Positions 1-5,020 of a stretch of DNA of 6,756 bases are shown in pieces. Origin of the DNA: Clostridiaceae bacterium (lineage in GTDB: Bacteria > Bacillota > Clostridia > Oscillospirales > QAMX01); the NCBI GenBank assembly GCA_016297585.1, contig JAEDGJ010000130.1, positions 1 to 6,756 of the forward strand. The letters run 5' to 3'. The notes below the pieces were generated by a model that was given only the letters and a program-made list of their open reading frames with translations, was not told the origin of the DNA and searched no databases. The translations under genes were made by a program, and so were the position numbers. Position 1 is the stretch's first letter, and the number at the start of each line of letters is the position of its first letter.

Positions 1-170
1 TGTCCCTTCGCCACAAGCTCCCGGATCTCCTCTTCGCTGCGGTACTCCTTCTTCGCGACCGCCTTCATCTGCTCGGTGACGATGCCCATCCGGGCCGCCT
101 CCATCTGGGTGTGATACGCCGCAACGCCTTCACCGGAAACGCTTCCGGCGATGTCTAATGCTTGCTTCAT
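1..170 (-). CDS. thiC: Phosphomethylpyrimidine synthase ThiC, N-terminal fragment
   Basis: ThiC is the cytosolic radical-SAM enzyme that converts aminoimidazole ribotide to 4-amino-5-hydroxymethyl-2-methylpyrimidine phosphate, the pyrimidine half of thiamin. Only the first 56 codons are present; the gene runs off the left edge. Recognition rests on the conserved ThiC N-terminus: YHTQMEAARMGIVTEQM at residues 19-35, then AVAKKE at 37-42 and IRELVAKG at 49-56. The catalytic barrel and the C-terminal Fe-S cysteines lie outside the window. The ATG at 170 is the only in-frame start before the conserved block and has an AAAGGAG site at 184-178, 7 nt upstream. The first 18 residues (MKQALDIAGSVSGEGVAA) extend a little beyond the short clostridial form as I remember it. 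The gene has its own promoter and a leader with an intrinsic terminator, so attenuation is likely. A ThiC paralog such as the 5-hydroxybenzimidazole synthase BzaF cannot be excluded from this fragment. Confidence 0.88.
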   Translation of the reverse strand, partial: MKQALDIAGSVSGEGVAAYHTQMEAARMGIVTEQMKAVAKKEYRSEEEIRELVAKG

Positions 171-407
171 CGTTTTTCTCCTTTCGAATCCCGCATTATT
201 TTTCTATAGCGACAGAAAGTGGTGTTCCCGATCTGCCGCTTGCCTCCCATCCTTTCCCGCATCCCGTTTCCGCACGGAAAAAGGAGGTACCCGATACGAT
301 ACCTCCGAAAGGCCAGGGAGCATAGGCCCGCTTTTCCGGCCGCAGCGTCCGCGTCCGTCGAAGCGGGGGGCTTTTGCGGACGGCCTGCCTGTCCGCGAGC
401 CGCCGCG
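171..407 (-). promoter_or_regulatory. Structured 5' leader of thiC, ligand unknown
   Basis: This non-coding stretch of about 237 nt separates the predicted transcription start (near 407) from the thiC ATG. Read on the minus strand it holds a hairpin GCGGAC/GTCCGC (396-391 with 381-376, 9-nt loop). A longer stem CCCGCTT/AAGCGGG follows (367-361 with 333-327). GGCC repeats at 328-325 and 314-311 come next, then the intrinsic terminator (306-283) and a purine-rich tract ending in the thiC ribosome binding site. The order promoter, folded RNA, terminator, gene is that of a transcriptional riboswitch or attenuator. The invariant TPP-aptamer segments (CUGAGA and a GAACCUGAUC-like block) are not visible on this strand, nor is a cobalamin-type B12 box. 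An HMP-PP (thiS-motif) riboswitch, whose aptamer overlaps its terminator, is a possibility I cannot test by eye. Confidence 0.5.
276..306 (-). terminator. Intrinsic terminator inside the thiC leader (attenuator)
   Basis: Read on the minus strand, GGAGGTA (306-300) pairs perfectly with TACCTCC (289-283) around a 10-nt loop, followed at once by five U (282-278). It lies about 100 nt downstream of the predicted transcription start and about 110 nt upstream of the thiC start codon, with no gene in between. It therefore looks like a leader attenuator, not an end-of-operon terminator. A short competing pairing is possible: CTCC in the CTCCC stretch at about 320-316 with GGAG at the 5' side of the terminator stem. 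Confidence 0.65.
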
Positions 408-413
408 ATTGTT

Positions 414-442
414 ATCTTATCACCTTGTTTTCTCCCTGTCAA
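414..442 (-). promoter_or_regulatory. Sigma-A-type promoter for thiC
   Basis: On the minus strand a perfect TTGACA (442-437) and a TAAGAT -10 box (419-414) are separated by exactly 17 nt. Transcription would begin near 407. The promoter begins a few nucleotides after the terminator that closes the upstream operon, so thiC is an independent transcription unit. Confidence 0.8.
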
Positions 443-446
443 CAGC

Positions 447-488
447 AAAAAAGCTTTCCGCGGGCGCCGTCCGCAGAAAGCTTTTTTT
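447..488 (-). terminator. Strong intrinsic terminator of the GTPase-ybaK operon
   Basis: An almost perfect hairpin begins immediately after the ybaK stop codon. AAAGCTTTC (484-476) pairs with GAAAGCTTT (458-450), extended inward by about four or five further pairs of mostly GC (475-471 with 463-459) around a 7-nt loop. On the minus strand a U run at 452-447 follows the stem. On the plus strand the same hairpin is followed by seven T (482-488), so it could work in both directions, although no plus-strand gene reads into it. Confidence 0.9.
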
Positions 489-958
489 CAGTCGATCACA
501 TCCGCGACCTCCGCGCCGACGTAGCCGATCAGCGCGTCGACGCCGATCAGGAGCTGCGCGCCCCGCGCTCCCGCGCTGACGGTGATCTCGTCGAACAGGA
601 TGCAGGTCTCGTCGATATAGGTCGGGTACTTCTTCTTCATGCCGATGGGGGAGCAGCCGCCGTGGATATAGCCGGTCGCGCCCAGAAGCTCCTTCTGCGG
701 CAGCATCTCGAGCTTCTTGTCCCCCGCCGCGGCCGCCGCTTTTTTAAGATTTAAGGACGCGTTCGCGGGGATACAGAACACGAGGATGCCCCGCTTCTCG
801 CCGCGCACGGTCAGCGTCTTGAACACCTGCTCCGGCGGAAGCCCGACATAGCGCGCGACGTCCTCGGCGGTCTGCTTGGGGTCGTCCGAGGGGTATTCAA
901 AGAGCGTAAAGGGGATGTTCGCGGCGTCGAGCAGCCGCATCGCGTTGGTTTTCGTCAT
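488..958 (-). CDS. ybaK: Cys-tRNA(Pro) deacylase, YbaK/EbsC family
   Basis: Cytosolic trans-editing enzyme of the YbaK family, which hydrolyses cysteine mischarged onto tRNA(Pro) by prolyl-tRNA synthetase. The 156-aa product matches the single-domain family length. Visible landmarks are VFKTLTV at residues 45-51, containing the conserved lysine K47 needed by the family; LNLKKAA at 69-75; the glycine-rich substrate loop GYIHGGCSPIGMKKK at 96-110 (E. coli YbaK has GISPLGQKK here); PTYID at 112-116; and VSAGARGAQL at 127-136. The ATG at 958 is preceded by GAGG (971-968), 8 nt upstream, within the 16-nt gap after the upstream GTPase gene. The two genes are thus almost certainly cotranscribed. A strong terminator follows the stop directly. 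Related INS-superfamily editing domains with other specificities exist, but the sequence resembles YbaK more than ProX or YeaK. Confidence 0.92.
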   Translation of the reverse strand: MTKTNAMRLLDAANIPFTLFEYPSDDPKQTAEDVARYVGLPPEQVFKTLTVRGEKRGILVFCIPANASLNLKKAAAAAGDKKLEMLPQKELLGATGYIHGGCSPIGMKKKYPTYIDETCILFDEITVSAGARGAQLLIGVDALIGYVGAEVADVID

Positions 959-974
959 TTTCGTTTGCCTCGAT

Positions 975-2918
975 TCATTCGTCGGTCAGATGCATATACC
1001 GGTCCGCCTCGTTCCACGGCACGAGGAAGCCCGCGCCGTGCGCGCAGAAGACGGAGTTGCCGTCCTCCTCCGGATCGCGGAAGGGGTCGTAGCCGCGCGC
1101 GCGGACGGCGCCGGACGGGTCGGACACCGGCTCGCAGCCGTCAAAGCTCAGAGACGCGGAAGCCTGCCCGCGCGTCAGCGACGCGAGGTCGCGGGAAAGC
1201 ATCGACAGCCTCGCAGTGGGCGCACGGCCGGCAATGCGCAGCGAAGCCCCCCGGTTTTCGGGCGGATCGCAGCGCGCGCCGCGCTTTTGCAGCTCGGCGA
1301 GCACCCGTCCGCCGTATTCGACCGGCACATCGACGAAAAACGCCGTATACGGCTCCAAAAGCACGCTTTTTCCCTTCAGAAGCCCCTGCCGGATCGCGCG
1401 GTAGGTCGCTTCCCGGAAGTCGCCGCCCTCGGTGTGCTTCTCATGCGCCCGCGCGGCGAGCAGCGTGACGCGGAGATCCGTCACGTCGGAGCCCGTCAGC
1501 ACCCCGCGCGGCGTCCGCTCGAGCACATGGGTGCGCACGAGGTTCTGCCACGACTGCGCGAGGACGTCGGCGTGCACGGCCGAGCGGAAGGTGATGCCCT
1601 CGCCGCGCGGCGCCGGCTCGAGCCGCAGATGCACCTCCGCGTAATGGCGCAGCGGCTCGTAATGCCCGCGTCCGATCACCGGCTCCGCGAGCGTCTCCCG
1701 GTACACGACGTCCGGATCCGCAAAGGACGCGTCGATGCCGAAGCGGCTTTTGAGCCGGGACGAGAGCACCTCGAGCTGGATCTCGCCGCAGACCTCGGCG
1801 CGGATCTGTCCGAGGCTCTCGTCAAAGCGCACGCGCATGGACGGCTCCTCGTCCGCGAGAAGCCGCAGGGCGGACAGCGTCTCGCGCACCGGCGAGGACG
1901 TGCAGACCCGCGCGGACAGCGACGGCACGGACGCGGGGACCGGCCGCGGCACATAGCCGCCGAACGCCTCTCCCGCCGCGAGCGTGACCCCCGCCGCCGC
2001 AAAGAGCATCCCCGGACCTGCCTCCGCCACCTGCGCGGCTCTCGCGCCGTCGAACACGCGCAGCTCCGTGAGCTTGCCCGCGCCCGGAAGCTCGTCCCGC
2101 ACGCGCAGCCGTCCCGACGCAAGCCTGCACAGCGCAAGCCGCGTGCCCCGGTCGTCGCGCGCGACCTTATAGCACACGCCCGACGGCGTTTCCCCCTCGG
2201 TCGAAAACGAAGAGGAGGCGAGCCGGTCGAGCAGAAAGAGCAGCTCGTCGCAGCCCGTGCCCTCGCGCGCCGAGCCGAACAGCACCGGCAGCACCCGGCG
2301 GGCGCCGAACTGCTCCCGCGCGGACGCCATGCAGCGCGCCGCATCCGCACGATCCTCGAGGAACGCCTCCAGCAGCGCGTCGTCGCTTAAGCTGAGCGCG
2401 TCCCGCAGCGCGTCGGGGAAGCTCCCGCGCGACACGGCGGCGGCGAAGTCCGAAAAGTCCAGCGCGTTCCCGAGCTCGCCGAGGGCGGCAAGCGTCTCCT
2501 CCCGCGCGGGGCAGGGCAGGTCGGTCTTGTTGACGAACACGACGGTCGGCACGCCGAGGGAGGCGAGGATGCGGGAGAGCGTGCGCGTATGCCCCTGCAC
2601 CCCGGCGGGTGCGCTGACGACCAGCACGGCGCAGTCGGTCACGGCCAGCGCGCGCACCGTCTCGGCGGCAAAATCGGCGTGTCCGGGCGTATCGATCAGC
2701 GTAAAATCCGTGTTTTCGCAGGAAAACCGCGCCTCCGTCGCGTAGATGGTGATGCCGCGCGCGCGTTCCTCGGCGTCGGCATCGAGATGGGTGTCGCCGC
2801 GGTCGACGCTCCCCAGCGTGCGCACCGCGCCGGTCCGGTACAGGATCCGCTCGCCGAGCGTCGTCTTCCCGGCGTCGACATGCGCGAGAATCGCGAGAAC
2901 CACATGCCTGCGCGTCAT
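975..2918 (-). CDS. TetM/TetO-like translation-factor GTPase (EF-G relative)
   Basis: A five-domain EF-G-like GTPase of 647 aa, close to the size of TetM/TetO (about 640 aa), expected to bind the ribosome in the cytosol. The G domain shows the P-loop AHVDAGKTT at residues 12-20, RGIT at 54-57, DTPGH at 76-80, NKTD at 130-133 and GSA at 215-217. Domain III motifs include EEPSMRVRFDESLGQIRAEV at 357-376 and GEIQLEVL at 378-385. In domain IV, where TetM carries the tyrosine/serine/proline loop that displaces tetracycline, this protein has ARAHEKHTEGGDF (489-501). The C-terminus carries an extra NSVFCAHGAGF...YMHL segment (621-644) not found in TetM. It therefore belongs to a broader clostridial group often labelled tetracycline resistance, but resistance should not be assumed. 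The ATG at 2918 follows a GGAGGGAGGAG purine tract. It is the first gene of an operon with ybaK. Confidence 0.87.
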   Translation of the reverse strand: MTRRHVVLAILAHVDAGKTTLGERILYRTGAVRTLGSVDRGDTHLDADAEERARGITIYATEARFSCENTDFTLIDTPGHADFAAETVRALAVTDCAVLVVSAPAGVQGHTRTLSRILASLGVPTVVFVNKTDLPCPAREETLAALGELGNALDFSDFAAAVSRGSFPDALRDALSLSDDALLEAFLEDRADAARCMASAREQFGARRVLPVLFGSAREGTGCDELLFLLDRLASSSFSTEGETPSGVCYKVARDDRGTRLALCRLASGRLRVRDELPGAGKLTELRVFDGARAAQVAEAGPGMLFAAAGVTLAAGEAFGGYVPRPVPASVPSLSARVCTSSPVRETLSALRLLADEEPSMRVRFDESLGQIRAEVCGEIQLEVLSSRLKSRFGIDASFADPDVVYRETLAEPVIGRGHYEPLRHYAEVHLRLEPAPRGEGITFRSAVHADVLAQSWQNLVRTHVLERTPRGVLTGSDVTDLRVTLLAARAHEKHTEGGDFREATYRAIRQGLLKGKSVLLEPYTAFFVDVPVEYGGRVLAELQKRGARCDPPENRGASLRIAGRAPTARLSMLSRDLASLTRGQASASLSFDGCEPVSDPSGAVRARGYDPFRDPEEDGNSVFCAHGAGFLVPWNEADRYMHLTDE

Positions 2919-2956
2919 AAGCCTTCGTCTCCTCCCTCCGCCGTCATTTTGAAGCT

Positions 2957-2985
2957 ACTATACCACATTTTCCGCGTCCCCGCAA
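2957..2985 (-). promoter_or_regulatory. Promoter of the GTPase-ybaK operon
   Basis: On the minus strand TTGCGG (2985-2980) and TATAGT (2962-2957) are 17 nt apart, and a TGG directly before the -10 box gives an extended -10 element. Transcription would start near 2950, leaving a leader of about 32 nt that carries the purine-rich ribosome binding region. Confidence 0.65.
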
Positions 2986-2991
2986 GTCCCT

Positions 2992-3007
2992 CCCGCCCTC
3001 CGGCGGG
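2992..3007. repeat. GC inverted repeat in the divergent promoter region
   Basis: CCCGCC and GGCGGG form a perfect 6-bp palindrome around CTCC, six bases upstream of the minus-strand -35 box. On the plus strand it is followed by CGTTTT, so it could also act as a weak terminator-like hairpin. Its position between two divergent promoters would also suit an operator. Function is unknown. Confidence 0.35.
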
Positions 3008-3047
3008 CGTTTTCCCCATCGTCAAAGGGCAGAACACCCGCAAATTT

Positions 3048-3072
3048 CCGGAGGCTCCGGCGCATTTTTGCG
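3048..3072. repeat. Two adjacent small inverted repeats upstream of the phosphohexomutase promoter
   Basis: CCGGA/TCCGG around GGC (3048-3060) is immediately followed by CGCA/TGCG around TTTT (3061-3072). They lie 9 bp upstream of the plus-strand -35 box. They could be operator half-sites or simply GC-rich background; the stems are short. Confidence 0.25.
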
Positions 3073-3081
3073 AAAACGGCA

Positions 3082-3110
3082 TTTACAACCCCCTTTTTCC
3101 GGTGTATACT
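3082..3110 (+). promoter_or_regulatory. Promoter of the phosphohexomutase gene
   Basis: TTTACA (3082-3087) and TATACT (3105-3110) are separated by 17 nt, close to the sigma-A consensus. Transcription would start near 3117, leaving a leader of about 38 nt that includes the AAAGGAG ribosome binding site at 3135-3141. Confidence 0.75.
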
Positions 3111-3154
3111 ATCCTTATCCATGATCATAACCGCAAAGGAGATACTTTGAGACG

Positions 3155-4882
3155 ATGACATATCGCGAAGAATACGAACGCTGGCTTGCCTCCCCGGCGC
3201 TTTCCGAGGCCGAACGCGCCGAGCTTGCCGCCATCGCCGGAGACGAGCGCGAGATCCGCGACCGCTTCTATGCGCCGCTGTCGTTCGGCACCGCCGGACT
3301 GCGCGGCGTGCTCGGCATGGGCACGAACCGCATGAACCTCTACACCGTCCGCCAGGCGACGCAGGGACTCGCCTCCCTGATCGCGGGACTCGGCGCCGAA
3401 ACGATGGCGCGCGGCGTCGCCGTCTGCTACGACTGCCGCCACGGCAGCCCCGAATTCGCCCATGCCGCCGCCGAGGTGCTCGCCGCCGCCGGCATCCGCG
3501 TGCTGATCTTCGACGCCATGCGCCCGACGCCCGAGCTATCGTTCGCCGTGCGGCACTATCACTGCATCGCGGGCGTCAACATCACCGCGTCGCACAATCC
3601 CAAAGAATACAACGGCTACAAGGCCTACTGGGAGGACGGCGCGCAGCTTCCGCCCGCCGAGGCCGACGTCGTTTCCCGCGCCATCCGCGAGGTCGACGTC
3701 CTGACAGGTGCCGCGACCGTGCCCTTCGACGACGCCGTGCGCGCGGGGCTTATCACCTTCCTCGGCCGCGACACCGACGAGGCCTTCCTCTCCTGCGCGC
3801 TTTCGCAGTCCGTCGCGCGCGACGAGGTCGAACGCGCCGCCGATACGCTCAAGATCGTCTACACGCCCTTCCACGGCACCGGCTACAAGCTCGTGCCGGA
3901 GATCCTCTCCCGCATCGGATTGAAGCATCTGCTCTGCGACCCCGTCCAGAGCGTGCCCGACCCCGACTTCCACACCGTCAAGAGCCCGAACCCGCAGGAT
4001 CCCGAGGGATTCGCCGGTTCCATCGCGCTCGCCCGGGAAAACGACGTCGATCTCATCCTCGGCACCGATCCCGACGCCGACCGCATCGGCATCGTCGTAC
4101 GCGACCGGGCAGGGGAGTACCGCACCATCACCGGCAACCAGACCGGCTGCCTGCTACTCGACTTCCTCATCCGCGCGCGGCGCGAGCGCGGGACGCTGCC
4201 TGCAAACGCCGCCGTCGTCAAGACGATCGTCACGACCGAAATGGCGCGCACCGTCGCGGAGCAGAATGGCGTCTACTGCGCCGATACCTTCACCGGCTTC
4301 AAGTTCCTCGCCGAGCAGATCGGCAAGTTCGAGGCCGACGGCTCCCACCGCTTCATCCTCGCCTTCGAGGAGAGCTACGGCTACCTCGTCGGCGACGGCG
4401 CGCGCGACAAGGACGCCGTGACCGCCGCGATGCTGCTCGTCGAGATGGCGGCGTGGTACCACAACCGCGGTCTGACCCTCTGCGACGCGCTCGAGCAGCT
4501 CTACGAGCGCTACGGCTTCTATATCGACGAGACCGTCAACCTGATCTTCCCCGGCGTCGACGGACTCGCGCGCATGAAGTCGCTGATGGACGGCCTGCGC
4601 GAAAATCCGCCCGCCGAGATCGCCGGCGTGCGGACGGTCGCCGTGCGCGACTACCTCGACGGCAGCATCCGCAGCCTCGGCGGTGAAAAGGCGCCGATGA
4701 CGCCCGCGGGCTCGAACGTCCTCGGCTTCGACATGGCCGACGGCACGCGCTTCCTCGTGCGTCCCTCCGGCACCGAGCCGAAGATCCGCGCCTATATCCT
4801 CCTGCACGGCAGCGACCGCCGGGAATGCGCCGAACGCGTCACCCGCTATGCCGACGTCGCCCGCGCCTGGCAGAATTCCTGA
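3155..4882 (+). CDS. Phosphoglucomutase/phosphomannomutase (alpha-D-phosphohexomutase)
   Basis: Cytosolic mutase interconverting hexose 1- and 6-phosphates, linking glycolysis to UDP-glucose, cell-envelope sugar and storage polysaccharide synthesis. The 575-aa product has the four-domain layout and length of the PgcA/PGM2-like group. The substrate phosphate region FGTAGLRG is at residues 44-51 and the catalytic loop GVNITASHNPKEYNGYK at 140-156, with phosphoserine S146. The metal loop GTDPDADRIG is at 303-312 (D305, D307, D309), the sugar-binding FEESYG at 404-409, and the C-terminal phosphate loop RPSGTEPK at 536-543. All key residues are intact. The ATG at 3155 is the only sensible start: MTYREEYERWL is the typical N-terminus and no in-frame start lies just upstream. 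Its AAAGGAG site (3135-3141) is 13 nt away, longer than usual. Whether glucose or mannose phosphate is preferred cannot be read from the sequence; glucose is likelier for this length class. Confidence 0.93.
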   Translation: MTYREEYERWLASPALSEAERAELAAIAGDEREIRDRFYAPLSFGTAGLRGVLGMGTNRMNLYTVRQATQGLASLIAGLGAETMARGVAVCYDCRHGSPEFAHAAAEVLAAAGIRVLIFDAMRPTPELSFAVRHYHCIAGVNITASHNPKEYNGYKAYWEDGAQLPPAEADVVSRAIREVDVLTGAATVPFDDAVRAGLITFLGRDTDEAFLSCALSQSVARDEVERAADTLKIVYTPFHGTGYKLVPEILSRIGLKHLLCDPVQSVPDPDFHTVKSPNPQDPEGFAGSIALARENDVDLILGTDPDADRIGIVVRDRAGEYRTITGNQTGCLLLDFLIRARRERGTLPANAAVVKTIVTTEMARTVAEQNGVYCADTFTGFKFLAEQIGKFEADGSHRFILAFEESYGYLVGDGARDKDAVTAAMLLVEMAAWYHNRGLTLCDALEQLYERYGFYIDETVNLIFPGVDGLARMKSLMDGLRENPPAEIAGVRTVAVRDYLDGSIRSLGGEKAPMTPAGSNVLGFDMADGTRFLVRPSGTEPKIRAYILLHGSDRRECAERVTRYADVARAWQNS

Positions 4883-4899
4883 TTTTTTTGCGGCGCGGG
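4860..4899 (+). terminator. Possible terminator hairpin at the end of the phosphohexomutase gene
   Basis: CCCGCGCC (4860-4867) and GGCGCGGG (4892-4899) are perfectly complementary over 8 GC-rich pairs. The 24-nt loop contains the TGA stop (4880-4882) and a T7 run (4883-4889). The tail after the stem is AATTGTATTTT, an imperfect U tract that doubles as the -35 region of the next promoter. An alternative hairpin, CGGCGC/GCGCCG (4891-4896 with 4914-4919), excludes this one. Termination efficiency is uncertain. Confidence 0.35.
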
Positions 4900-4901
4900 A
4901 A

Positions 4902-4930
4902 TTGTATTTTCATGCGCCGTATGTTATAAT
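4902..4930 (+). promoter_or_regulatory. Promoter of the ddh-SGNH hydrolase operon
   Basis: TTGTAT (4902-4907), a 17-nt spacer and a consensus TATAAT (4925-4930) preceded by TGT make an extended -10 promoter. Transcription would begin near 4937, giving a leader of about 84 nt that includes a run of seven C (4944-4950). The -35 box is only 20 nt past the preceding stop codon. Confidence 0.8.
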
Positions 4931-5020
4931 AACCCGAAAAACTCCCCCCCTCCGGGGCGTTTCGGACGCTGTCTGCCCGCGCTCCGGCAAACTCTTGCAA
5001 AGGAAAGGCATGATTTTTCC

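Noticed and set aside
171..410. Standard TPP riboswitch
   Set aside because: Expected upstream of thiC, but I could not find the CUGAGA and GAACCUGAUC-like conserved segments on the minus strand. I therefore describe only a leader with an attenuator and leave the ligand open.
167..448. 93-codon minus-strand frame ending at the thiC start
   Set aside because: It would start at a TTG upstream of the thiC -35 box and run through the promoter, the leader hairpins and the attenuator. The product is low-complexity and basic. Its last nine codons (from an ATG at 196) overlap the thiC ATG as ATGA but have no ribosome binding site.
876..2390. 504-codon open frame on the plus strand
   Set aside because: It is antisense to the GTPase and ybaK genes. 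Its product is arginine/alanine-rich with no recognisable domain, as expected from the complement of a high-GC gene. It has no promoter or ribosome binding site of its own.
975..2918. Tetracycline-resistance determinant tet(M)/tet(O)
   Set aside because: The fold and G motifs match, but the domain IV loop differs from that of the resistance proteins. The gene sits in a chromosomal operon with ybaK, without mobile-element signs or base-composition change.
4154..4807. 217-codon minus-strand frame inside the phosphohexomutase gene
   Set aside because: It is antisense to a gene with complete catalytic motifs. The Ala/Asp/Val-rich product resembles no family and is typical shadow coding in high-GC DNA.
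4934..4965. CCGAAA/TTTCGG inverted repeat in the ddh leader
   Set aside because: The left arm overlaps the predicted transcription start near 4937, so the full hairpin would not be in the RNA. The inner pairing relies on a C7 run and can slip. It is too weak to call an operator.
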